Made by a program: the position numbers and the translations under genes
Source: CAIQQQ01 sp040399685
Lineage (GTDB): Bacteria > Pseudomonadota > Alphaproteobacteria > Acetobacterales > Acetobacteraceae
Assembly: GCA_040399685.1 (NCBI GenBank)
Contig: JBBART010000007.1
Span: forward strand, 1 to 64,000
Direction: 5' to 3'
DNA: 64,000 nucleotides
Shown here: piece after piece, positions 34,719-42,685 of the stretch
How the letters are laid out: each line of letters opens with the position of its first letter
How positions within the stretch are numbered: the stretch's first letter is position 1
The notes under the pieces: generated by a model
What the model was told of the DNA's origin: nothing
The model's database searches: none
What the model saw: only the letters and a program-made list of their open reading frames with translations

Positions 34719-35873
34719 TCAGCGCTCCGGCTTCGCGGCCACGGGCGCGACGCGGTCACCATTGCGCACGAAGGTGCCGGAGACGGAGATCACCTGCTCA
34801 CCGGCCGCCACGCCGGCGATTATCTGCGCCGATGCGCCGTCGCGCAGGCCGATCTGGGTCTTGCGGGTCTGCACCAGCCCATCGACCACCACCTGCACCT
34901 CCGCCCCTTCCGGACGGGTCAGCACCGCCGAGAGCGGCAGCAGCACCCCCTGCGCACGGGCCACCTCGACGCGGGCGCGGGCGAAACCGCCCAAGGCGAG
35001 GCGGAAACTGTCATCCAGCGCGATGCGCACCCGGCCGAGCCGCGTGGCCGGCGAGACTTCCGGCGACACCAGCCGCACATGGCCGGCGCGTGGTTCGGCA
35101 TATCCGGTGATCTCGATGCGCGCCGGCTGGCCCTGCCGCAACCGGGCGAGCGTGGTTTCCGGCACGGCGGCATCCAGTTCCAACTCGGCGTTGGAGATGA
35201 TGCGAAACAGCGGCTCACCGGTCATGCCCACCACCGCGCCCAACCGGGCACCGCGCCGGCTGATGCGGCCGGCAACGGGGGCGCGGATATCGGTTCGGGC
35301 CAGCCGCACCGACACTTCCTGCCGCTGCGCCCTGGCCAAAGCCCCGTCGGCCTCGGCGGAACTCAGCATCGCCTCGGCCGCTTTCACCTGGGCGGCGGTG
35401 ACCTGCGCGCTGGCTTGGCGCTGCTCGAACGTCTCGCGGGAGGCGGTGCCGCTGGACACCAGCGCCCGGCTCCGCACCAGCGCTTCACTCGCCTGCACGG
35501 CATTGGCGCGGGACTGCGCGATCTGCGCCCGCGCCTGCTCGGCAGAGGCGATGGCGCGGGCGATCTGGGCATCGAACTGCGCCAGATTGGCTTGCAGCGT
35601 GTCTTTTTCCAACCGCGCCAGGATCTGGCCCTTCTCGACGGTATCGCCTTCCTCCACCAGAATTTCGACAATCGGTTGGCCGTCCACCTGGGTATTGACC
35701 AGCACCTCCTCGCGCGCCACCAGGCTGCCGGTCGCCACCACGGTCTCCACGATCTCGCCGGTCACAGCCGGGATGACCGAAACCGTCGGCGGCGGCGCGG
35801 TGACGGCCAAGGGGGCGGCAAACACCGGCATCGCCGCGGCCGCGAGCGTCAGGCAGACCAAAAGGCGGATCAT
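34719..35873 (-). CDS. RND efflux periplasmic adaptor (membrane fusion protein)
   Basis: This 384-residue HlyD/AcrA-type adaptor has a signal peptide (LLVCLTLAAAAMPVFA). A split lipoyl domain follows (GQPIVEILVEEGDTVEKGQ and TDIRAPVAGRISRRGAR), with a long helical hairpin between the halves and beta-barrel domains after. It starts inside the TetR stop codon (ATGA) and runs straight into the pump gene. The coupling means pump, adaptor and regulator are expressed together. Confidence 0.9.
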   Translation of the reverse strand: MIRLLVCLTLAAAAMPVFAAPLAVTAPPPTVSVIPAVTGEIVETVVATGSLVAREEVLVNTQVDGQPIVEILVEEGDTVEKGQILARLEKDTLQANLAQFDAQIARAIASAEQARAQIAQSRANAVQASEALVRSRALVSSGTASRETFEQRQASAQVTAAQVKAAEAMLSSAEADGALARAQRQEVSVRLARTDIRAPVAGRISRRGARLGAVVGMTGEPLFRIISNAELELDAAVPETTLARLRQGQPARIEITGYAEPRAGHVRLVSPEVSPATRLGRVRIALDDSFRLALGGFARARVEVARAQGVLLPLSAVLTRPEGAEVQVVVDGLVQTRKTQIGLRDGASAQIIAGVAAGEQVISVSGTFVRNGDRVAPVAAKPER

Positions 35874-36475
35874 GATGCAAGGTCTCCGGCAGGGCGACAA
35901 AATCGGGTCAGCAACAAATTCAAGGTGGCGACGATCCGGGGTGCGTCCAGACCGGGCGGACCGGCCGGCTGGGCGCACATGCCATCGCCAAGCGACATGA
36001 TCAGGTAGCCGGCGGCCTCGGTGTCCAAGCTGGGGTCGACCACGCCCAGGGTCTGGCCCCGCACCAAGGCGCGGGTCAGGGTTTCGCGAATGAAGGTCGC
36101 GGTCTTTTCGACGGCCGCCTGCACCTCTGGATTGCGGGCAGCCTCGGCCACCACATCGCTGGCCAGCATGCCACTGACGCCGGACAGATGGTGGGTCAGG
36201 AACACCTCCCCCAGCTCCTGCAGCGCCGCCAGCGGGTCCGGCGCGTCGTCGAGCGGCTGGAACATCTGGGCATGGGCCTCGCGCTCGGCTTCCACAATCG
36301 CCACGATAATGGCGGCTTTGCTGGGGAAATACCGATACAGCGCACCGGCGCTCATGCCCGCCTCGGCGCAGATGTCCTGCATGCTGGCACCGTGGAAACC
36401 GGCGCGGCTGAAGCAGGCCAGGGCCGCCCGTGCAATCTGGTGCTGCCGTGAGACCGGCTCGGCTGTCTGCTGCAT
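35870..36475 (-). CDS. TetR-family repressor of the RND pump
   Basis: This 201-residue regulator has an N-terminal helix-turn-helix (MQDICAEAGMSAGALYRYF) and a helical ligand domain. It is the first gene of the pump operon, and a 30-bp perfect palindrome lies 11 bp upstream of its start. It should therefore repress its own operon until an effector, probably a pump substrate, binds. Confidence 0.9.
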   Translation of the reverse strand: MQQTAEPVSRQHQIARAALACFSRAGFHGASMQDICAEAGMSAGALYRYFPSKAAIIVAIVEAEREAHAQMFQPLDDAPDPLAALQELGEVFLTHHLSGVSGMLASDVVAEAARNPEVQAAVEKTATFIRETLTRALVRGQTLGVVDPSLDTEAAGYLIMSLGDGMCAQPAGPPGLDAPRIVATLNLLLTRFCRPAGDLAS

Positions 36476-36486
36476 CCAACGAGGCC

Positions 36487-36516
36487 CTCATGCGAATGAA
36501 CGTTCATTCGCATGAG
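36487..36516. promoter_or_regulatory. 30-bp perfect palindrome, predicted TetR operator
   Basis: Each 15-bp arm reads CTCATGCGAATGAAC or its complement, centred on AACGTT at 36501/36502. The GAATGAAC/GTTCATTC core is typical of TetR/AcrR operators. It lies just upstream of the TetR start and about 75 bp before the divergent FMN oxidase gene, so it may control both directions. Confidence 0.8.
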
Positions 36517-36591
36517 CCGTATGAGCTCGTCAACAAGCTGGGCGGCTTGGCCCGCGCACGAACATCTGACAGGCTCGTTGAAAACAAGGAA

Positions 36592-37665
36592 ATGTCCCAC
36601 GTGCCCCTGCAGGATCGCTTTCAAACGCTGGCCGAAATCATTCGCGCCGCCCGGCTCAATCTCAACCAGAACCTATGGGACTACGTGGTCGGCGCGGCCG
36701 GCACCGAGACCACGATGCTGCGCAACCGCCAGGCACTGGACCGAATCGGCTTCCGTCCGCGCGTGCTGCAGGACGTTTCGTCGATGGATGTCACGGCGCA
36801 GTTTCTTGGCCACACCATCCGCATGCCGGTTGCCATTGCGCCCGTCGGCGGGCTGGACCAACTCGGACGTGGCGGCGGCGTCACGGTGGCGCGGGGCGCC
36901 GGGTTGGCCGGAATTCCGTTCTTTATCAGTTCCGTGACGGATGTGAGTCTGGAGGATGTGGCCGCCGCCGCCGATGGCCCCAAGATCTTCCAGCTTTACG
37001 TGCGCGGAGATGATGCCTTCGTCGACGACCACGCCACCCGCGCCATCGCCGCCGGCTATGACGCCTTCTGCATCACCGTCGACAGCGCCCATTACAGCCG
37101 GCGTGAGCGCGATATCGAGAACCGCTTCACCAAGCCATGGCGCGCCCGCAACAGCGGCATGGATTATCAGGCATCGCTCAACTGGGCCGACATCGCCCGC
37201 TTCCGCGACAAGCATGACGTGAAACTGATCCTGAAGGGCATCGCCACCGCCGAGGACGCGATTCGCGCAGTCGAACTCGGCGTGTCCGGCATCTATGTGT
37301 CCAACCATGGCGGCCGCCAGCTGGACCACGGCGCCGGCGCCATCGAAGTGCTGCCCGAGATCGTGGCGGCCGTGGCCGGGCGAGCGCAGGTGATGGTCGA
37401 TGGCGGCTTCAGCCGCGGCACCGACGTGGTGAAGGCCATCGCCCTGGGCGCCGATCTGGTCGGGCTGGGCCGCCTGTATCTTTACGGATACGCCGCCGGC
37501 GGGGCCGAGGGCATCGCGCGGGTCATCGAATTGCTGGAAATCGAAGTGATCGAATGCCTCGGCCTGCTGGGTCTCTCCAGCTTCGCGGGGTTGAATGCGT
37601 CGTACCTCCGTCCGGTGGAACCCGTGGTGAGCCCCACCGTCCACAGCGCATTCCCGCTGCTGTAA
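36592..37665 (+). CDS. FMN-dependent alpha-hydroxyacid oxidase/dehydrogenase
   Basis: This 357-residue TIM-barrel flavoenzyme belongs to the lactate oxidase/glycolate oxidase/LldD family. The catalytic His and FMN contact are in SNHGGRQLDHG, and the phosphate-binding end is DGGFSRGTDVVKAIALGA. It oxidises a 2-hydroxyacid to the 2-oxoacid, with substrate undetermined. The start chosen is the ATG at 36592; a longer reading runs through the TetR operator and is not supported. It diverges from the TetR gene and converges with the epimerase gene, with only 4 bp between stops. Confidence 0.85.
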   Translation: MSHVPLQDRFQTLAEIIRAARLNLNQNLWDYVVGAAGTETTMLRNRQALDRIGFRPRVLQDVSSMDVTAQFLGHTIRMPVAIAPVGGLDQLGRGGGVTVARGAGLAGIPFFISSVTDVSLEDVAAAADGPKIFQLYVRGDDAFVDDHATRAIAAGYDAFCITVDSAHYSRRERDIENRFTKPWRARNSGMDYQASLNWADIARFRDKHDVKLILKGIATAEDAIRAVELGVSGIYVSNHGGRQLDHGAGAIEVLPEIVAAVAGRAQVMVDGGFSRGTDVVKAIALGADLVGLGRLYLYGYAAGGAEGIARVIELLEIEVIECLGLLGLSSFAGLNASYLRPVEPVVSPTVHSAFPLL

Positions 37666-37669
37666 CCCG

Positions 37670-38668
37670 TCACACCACCGAAAAACCGTGGGCGAGCGGG
37701 TCACGCTCGTCCACGAAGATGGTGTTGTAGCCCGTCAGGCGCGCCCATCCTTCGATGGAGGGAATGATGGCGTCGGTGTCGCCGAGCTTGACGGCCTGTT
37801 CCACACGCCCACGAAACAGCGTGCCGATGATGCTCTCATGCACGAAATCATCGCCCACCCGCAGCCGCCCGCGTGCCGCCCATTGGGCCATGCGGGCGGA
37901 GGTGCCGGTGCCGCAGGGCGAGCGGTCAATCGCCTTGTCGCCATAGAACACGGCGTTGCGGGCATGCGCCTCGGGGTGATGCGGATCGCCAGTCCACAGC
38001 ACATGGCGCAGGCCGTTGATGGCCGGGTTGGTGGGATGCACAAATTCCCGATTGCCCGCGGCCAAGGCTGCCCGCAACTTCGGGCTCCAGGCGATAATGT
38101 CGGAGGGCGTGACGAGATCAAGGCCCGGATAGTTCGCCTGCGGTTCGACGATGGCATAGAAATTACCGCCATAGGCAATATCGACCACCAGTTCGCCCAA
38201 TCCCGGCACGTCCATCCGCAGCCCCTCAGCGTAGAGGAATGACGCGATATTGGTGATGCGGACCGAGTCGATATACGGCCCGTTCTGCACATATCGCGCC
38301 TCCACCACCCCGGCCGGCGTGTCGATGCGCAGCAATCCCGGCTCACGCGGCGTCACCAGCCCGCGTTCCAGCCCCATCGTCACCGCACCGATTGTGCCAT
38401 GGCCGCACATCGGCAGGCAGCCGGAGGTTTCGATGAATAGGAATGCCACATCGCAATCCGCCCGCGTCGGCGGATACAGGATCACGCCGGACATCATGTC
38501 GTGCCCGCGTGGTTCGAAGCACAGCGACCGGCGCACCCAGTCGAATTCTGCCATGAAATGGGCGCGCTTCCCCACCATGTCCGCCCCTACCAGATGCGGC
38601 GCCCCGCCGGCGACCAGCCGAACCGGGTTGCCGCAGGTGTGGCCGTCGACGCAGAAGAAGGTGTGCAT
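37670..38668 (-). CDS. Proline-racemase-family enzyme, probably 4-hydroxyproline 2-epimerase
   Basis: This 332-residue enzyme has both catalytic cysteines, C88 in LPMCGHGTIG and C252 in SPCGTGTSA. That pair indicates a racemase or epimerase rather than a trans-3-hydroxyproline dehydratase, where one Cys is replaced. 4-hydroxyproline 2-epimerase is the commonest function in Alphaproteobacteria, but the other genes of that pathway (D-hydroxyproline oxidase, deaminase) are not seen here. It is followed by the FAH-family gene in the same direction. Confidence 0.8.
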   Translation of the reverse strand: MHTFFCVDGHTCGNPVRLVAGGAPHLVGADMVGKRAHFMAEFDWVRRSLCFEPRGHDMMSGVILYPPTRADCDVAFLFIETSGCLPMCGHGTIGAVTMGLERGLVTPREPGLLRIDTPAGVVEARYVQNGPYIDSVRITNIASFLYAEGLRMDVPGLGELVVDIAYGGNFYAIVEPQANYPGLDLVTPSDIIAWSPKLRAALAAGNREFVHPTNPAINGLRHVLWTGDPHHPEAHARNAVFYGDKAIDRSPCGTGTSARMAQWAARGRLRVGDDFVHESIIGTLFRGRVEQAVKLGDTDAIIPSIEGWARLTGYNTIFVDERDPLAHGFSVV

Positions 38669-38671
38669 GCG

Positions 38672-39445
38672 CTAGGCCGCGGCCATCGTGTTGCGCAGCA
38701 CGCCAATCCCGTCGATTTCGATCTCGATCACCATGCCTGGCCGCATTGGCAGGGCGCCGAGCGAGGTGCCGCAGGCGATCAGGTCGCCCGGATGGAGCGT
38801 CATTTCGCGCGAGATCTGGCTGATGAAGCGCGGCGGCGGCAAGATCATGTCCGAGGCCGGATAATTCTGCCGCTCCCGCCCGCCCAATCGGGCGCGAATC
38901 GTCAAATCCCGCCAGTCCAGCCCCGTGGCGATGGCCGGGCCGACCGGGCCATAGGTGTCACAGCCTTTGGCGCGCGCCCATTGCGGAAACGACGGATCGG
39001 CGGTCAGCAGGTCCAGCGCGGTCACGTCATTGACGCAGGTGTAGCCAAAGATCCCGGCCTCGGCCGTGGCTTCATCCACATCGCGCATGGTTTGGCCGAT
39101 GACCACGCCCAACTCGCCCTCATAGATCGTGCGACCGGCGTAGCTGGAGGGCGGGCGAATGTCGGCTTCGTGGGCCACGATGCTGCTCGCCGCCTTGAGG
39201 AAATACAGTGGTTCAGCCGGGATCGCGTTGCCCTGCTTGGCGGCCATGGCGTGGTAATTGTTCCACAGCCCAAGGAACTTGCCCGGCTCCAGCGGCGCCA
39301 GCAGTGTAACCGACTCCAACGCCACCACCACGCCAGTCGGGTTCGGCGCGGCCCAAGGTGCAGCGTCATAAAGTGCCACGGATGGGCCGTCCAACAGCCC
39401 GAACCAGGCCGCATCCGCGTGCATGCATCTTACCCAAAGCGACAT
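38672..39445 (-). CDS. Fumarylacetoacetate-hydrolase family protein
   Basis: This 257-residue protein has the FAH metal-site motif YEGELGVVIG, with a further acidic site in VNDVTALDL and the GDTYGP-like CDTYGPVGPAI loop. Members hydrolyse or decarboxylate acylpyruvates and 2-oxo acids in aromatic and amino-acid breakdown. It lies 3 bp upstream of the epimerase gene and they are presumably cotranscribed. The specific reaction is not recognisable. An internal ATG a few residues on is an alternative start. Confidence 0.82.
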   Translation of the reverse strand: MSLWVRCMHADAAWFGLLDGPSVALYDAAPWAAPNPTGVVVALESVTLLAPLEPGKFLGLWNNYHAMAAKQGNAIPAEPLYFLKAASSIVAHEADIRPPSSYAGRTIYEGELGVVIGQTMRDVDEATAEAGIFGYTCVNDVTALDLLTADPSFPQWARAKGCDTYGPVGPAIATGLDWRDLTIRARLGGRERQNYPASDMILPPPRFISQISREMTLHPGDLIACGTSLGALPMRPGMVIEIEIDGIGVLRNTMAAA

Positions 39446-39501
39446 CCGAACGATCCCCGGTCTTGTGTTGGGATCACGATAGGCCAGGTGCCGGAACCAA
39501 A

Positions 39502-39529
39502 AAAGGCCAGGGAAGAATCCCTGGCCTTT
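39502..39529 (-). terminator. Rho-independent terminator of the double cold-shock gene
   Basis: A perfect 12-bp stem (AAAGGCCAGGGA/TCCCTGGCCTTT) with a 4-nt loop is followed on the minus strand by a T-rich run. It lies 25 bp after the stop of the cold-shock gene. The palindromic stem could also stop transcripts from the other side. Confidence 0.85.
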
Positions 39530-39554
39530 CTCAGATCCGGCAGAGAAGTCGAAA

Positions 39555-40244
39555 TCAGTTCAAGCGAACCGACACCGCTTCCGGACCCTTGGCGCCTTGG
39601 ACGACTTCGACCACGACAGCTTGGCCTTCTGTCAGCGCCGTCAGGCCATTGCGCTGCAAGACGGAGGCGTGAACGAACACGTCCTTCTCCGCTTCCGGCA
39701 CAGCCACGAAGCCGAAGCCCTTGATGGCGTTATACATCTTCACGGTGCCGCGCATCTCGGTGCCTGTGCCGGGCGAAGCGCCACGACGCGGAGCAGCGCC
39801 GTCAGACGCGCCAGGACGCGGCGCTGCTGGGCCACGTGCCGGGCCACCGGCAACGGCGGTGCTCTCGTCAACGGACAGAACCTCGGTCACCTGACGACCC
39901 TTCTGGCCCTGGCCAACGCGCACGCGAAGCGTGGCGCCGGGGGAGACAGAGGTGTTGCCGGTGGAGGTCAACGCATTGATATGAAGGAACACATCGCCCG
40001 AACCGTCAGACAGTTCGACGAAGCCGAAACCTTTTTCTGCGTTGAACCACTTTACGGATGCGCCGAGTTCCGGGCCGAAGCCGGCGGGCGGCCCACCAAA
40101 GCGCGGAGCTTCGGCTGCGGGCGCGCGGTCAAAGGAACCGCGGTCGCCAAAAGTGGGGCGATCATTGAACGGCGAACGGTCAGAACCGAAATCGTCGTCG
40201 AAGCCGCGACCGCGGGTTTTGCGACTGCGGCCATGGTTGGTCAT
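39555..40244 (-). CDS. Double cold-shock-domain protein
   Basis: This 229-residue RNA/ssDNA-binding protein has two cold-shock domains. Each carries both RNP motifs: VKWFNAEKGFGFVEL with DVFLHI (about residues 60-120), and VKMYNAIKGFGFVAV with DVFVHA (about 165-228). The N-terminus is rich in Arg, Gly, Asp and Phe, and the linker is rich in Pro, Ala, Gly and Arg. Two-domain forms with disordered linkers are common in Acetobacteraceae and other Alphaproteobacteria. A strong terminator follows. The 276 bp on its 5' side (40245-40520) hold its leader and no other gene. Confidence 0.88.
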   Translation of the reverse strand: MTNHGRSRKTRGRGFDDDFGSDRSPFNDRPTFGDRGSFDRAPAAEAPRFGGPPAGFGPELGASVKWFNAEKGFGFVELSDGSGDVFLHINALTSTGNTSVSPGATLRVRVGQGQKGRQVTEVLSVDESTAVAGGPARGPAAPRPGASDGAAPRRGASPGTGTEMRGTVKMYNAIKGFGFVAVPEAEKDVFVHASVLQRNGLTALTEGQAVVVEVVQGAKGPEAVSVRLN

Positions 40245-40520
40245 GCTCAAGAGTAACTCGTCCTTAGTGGGGTGACTGTCAGGTGGTAAGACGCAGCGGA
40301 ATGTTCTGAATTCGAAACCCAAATCCGTTCCGGCCGTGGCGCCGTCTATTCGCAGCCCCGCCAGCAAATCATGCATATCTGATTTTCCGGCCCGCGACCA
40401 GCATCAACTACAGCGCGTACGCCTGCATGTGCCGAAATTATGGGGTATTGCGGCCTGTGCGGACCAGCCAGGGCGCAGCCCACCGGACGACAATGGTGTG
40501 CAAGGATGCAAGCACGACCA

Positions 40521-41513
40521 TCAGCCGCAAACAGCCTCGCCCACCGCACGACGCAAGGCGCCAATGCCGCTGTCGCGATGGCGCGAGGGATGCACGCGGT
40601 TGGTCAGCAACGTCCAGGCCCGCTTGCGGTCCCAGTCGATCCACAGGCCGGTGCCAGTGAAGCCGGTATGGCCGATCGTGGAGTCGCTGCAGCCATCGCC
40701 ACCCGACCAGCCGGAATGCGCCACCTCCCAGCCGAGTGTGCGGGTGGCGCTCTGGCGGGTGCGAATGGCGGCGATGCTGGCGGGCGCGAGGACAGTGCCG
40801 TCCAGCAGCCCCTCGGCGAAATCGAGCAGGGCTGTGGCGGTGCCGAACAGCCCAGCATGGCCGGCAATGCCCCCCATGGCGAAGGCGTTCTCGTCATGCA
40901 CCTCACCGCGCATCACCCGGCCACGCCAGGTGCAGAATTCGGTCGCGGCGCAGTCGGCCGGGTTTGGATGGAAGCTGAAACCGCCGCCCGGGTCCTGCTC
41001 GACCAGCGGTTTCGCGCAGAGCCGCTCCAGCGCAAGGCCGAGATACAGAAAATTAATATCCGAGTAGACCGCCGGCCCAGGCGCCCAGGCGCGCTGCAAA
41101 ATAAAGGCCCGCAGCGTCGCCGGATTTTGACCATAAGTGTAAAGCGGCTCCACCGCCGGAAGATGCGTTTGGTGCGACAGGCACTGGCGCAACGTCAACC
41201 GTCGTTCAATGGCGCCGGCCACGTCGTATTGACGCAGATCGGGGATGATCGACGCCAGCGTGTCATCCAGCCCGACTCGGCCAAGTTCAGCCTGACGCAG
41301 GATTGCCGTGGTTGTGAAGACCGGCTTGGTCAACGAGGCGAGATCGAACACTGTCTCCGCCCGCATCGGCACGTCGACCGGCTGGGATTGCGCCCGGCCG
41401 CCATGGCGAAACGCCCGCGTACCGTCCAGCACGCCCAGCACCGCGCCGGGAATTCTTCCCTCGGCGATGGCGGTGGCAACGAGGGCAAAGGCGCGATCGG
41501 CAAGGTCGGTCAT
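40521..41513 (-). CDS. Beta-lactamase-fold serine hydrolase
   Basis: This 330-residue class C/esterase-type protein has the nucleophile motif S60-L-T-K63, Y150-S-D in place of YxN, and HTGFTG as the third motif. No signal peptide is evident, so it is more likely a cytoplasmic esterase or amidase than a resistance enzyme. It is a single gene. The divergent TonB-like gene begins about 140 bp away. Confidence 0.82.
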   Translation of the reverse strand: MTDLADRAFALVATAIAEGRIPGAVLGVLDGTRAFRHGGRAQSQPVDVPMRAETVFDLASLTKPVFTTTAILRQAELGRVGLDDTLASIIPDLRQYDVAGAIERRLTLRQCLSHQTHLPAVEPLYTYGQNPATLRAFILQRAWAPGPAVYSDINFLYLGLALERLCAKPLVEQDPGGGFSFHPNPADCAATEFCTWRGRVMRGEVHDENAFAMGGIAGHAGLFGTATALLDFAEGLLDGTVLAPASIAAIRTRQSATRTLGWEVAHSGWSGGDGCSDSTIGHTGFTGTGLWIDWDRKRAWTLLTNRVHPSRHRDSGIGALRRAVGEAVCG

Positions 41514-41653
41514 TGCACATCATGAGCAGCGCCGGTGGTTGCGCGCAATCCAGGCGCTTGAACTGAACCCGCGATCGGACGCACAACCGCCCCTCCCGCC
41601 CCGCCTTGCCGCCATCGCTGGCAGCCGCAGACACACAGGCCCTTCTCCGCGAC

Positions 41654-42685
41654 ATGCACGTCCGCAGCCGCCCCGCTGAACCCATCGTCCCGGGATCGGG
41701 CCATCTGACCGCAGCAGCGGATCGGCCAATGCCTCGGCGCGCCCGGCGCTGGCTGGTGCCGTTCCTGATTGGCTCGGTTCTGGTGCATCTGCTTGCCGCG
41801 CTGATGTTCCTGGTGATTCCATCGCAGCCACCGGGCCTGCTGGACGAGGGACGTGCATCCTCGCCACAGGAAATTCCATTTCAGATGGAGCCGGACCAGG
41901 AAACCTCAGCCCCAGCGCCAGCCGCCCCGACCGAGACGGACGCGGCCCCAACACCGCCGCCGCCTCCCACCGCGCCTGCGCCCGGAACGGCGCCCGCCGA
42001 GGAAACGCCACCGCCCTTGCCAACGCCGCCCGAGCCACCACCGGCACCGCCACCGCCACCGCCACCACTGCCCCCCACGGTACGGCTTGGCTCAGAACCG
42101 CCGCCGCCGCCAGCCCTGCCGCAGCTTGACCTCACGCCGCCGCCGCCGTTGCCACCACCGCCCCCGCCGCGCCCACAGACGGCACCGCCCCGGCCGCAGC
42201 AACAGCCGCGACCGCAGGCAGCCCCGTCGCCCGACTACTTCATGGCCCCGCCGTCGCCCCGCACCGGCCAGCAGGCGCAAGGCCGCGTGCGCGGCCCCAT
42301 CGACTTGTCAATCGGACGTGCGGAGAACTACGTCGCCGCGCCGCCACGTCGGAATCCCAATGATGCGGAATCAGACATTCAGGTCAGCGGCGCCCAACTC
42401 GGCGGCGACTGGATGGCCGACCTGCACGCCTGGTGGATCGACCACCGCCGCTACCCGCAGCAGGCCATCGAACGCAACGAGCAAGGCACGGTCGTGCTGC
42501 GCTTCCGTGTGAACCGGCAGGGACGCACCTCAGGCGCGGAAATTATCTCGCGCTCCGGGTCGCAATGGCTCGACCAGCAGGCGCTGGCCACCTTCAACAA
42601 CGCCCGCCTGCCGCCATTTCCCAGCAACACGCCGGAGGATGAGGCGACGGTCACGATCTCGATCAACTACATGCTCAGAAAGTAG
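41654..42685 (+). CDS. TonB-like energy transducer with a long proline-rich domain
   Basis: This protein of about 343 residues has one N-terminal membrane helix (WLVPFLIGSVLVHLLAALMF) and a very proline-rich periplasmic spacer of over 100 residues. The C-terminal TonB fold is recognised by YPQQAIERNEQGTVVLRFRV and by the NARLPPFP block. It should pass proton-motive energy from an ExbB-ExbD complex to outer-membrane receptors, but no exbB, exbD or receptor gene is nearby. The start is uncertain: ATG at 41654 or 41729 both keep the membrane helix. Its 3' end overlaps the copper ATPase gene by 11 bp on the opposite strand. Confidence 0.8.
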   Translation: MHVRSRPAEPIVPGSGHLTAAADRPMPRRARRWLVPFLIGSVLVHLLAALMFLVIPSQPPGLLDEGRASSPQEIPFQMEPDQETSAPAPAAPTETDAAPTPPPPPTAPAPGTAPAEETPPPLPTPPEPPPAPPPPPPPLPPTVRLGSEPPPPPALPQLDLTPPPPLPPPPPPRPQTAPPRPQQQPRPQAAPSPDYFMAPPSPRTGQQAQGRVRGPIDLSIGRAENYVAAPPRRNPNDAESDIQVSGAQLGGDWMADLHAWWIDHRRYPQQAIERNEQGTVVLRFRVNRQGRTSGAEIISRSGSQWLDQQALATFNNARLPPFPSNTPEDEATVTISINYMLRK

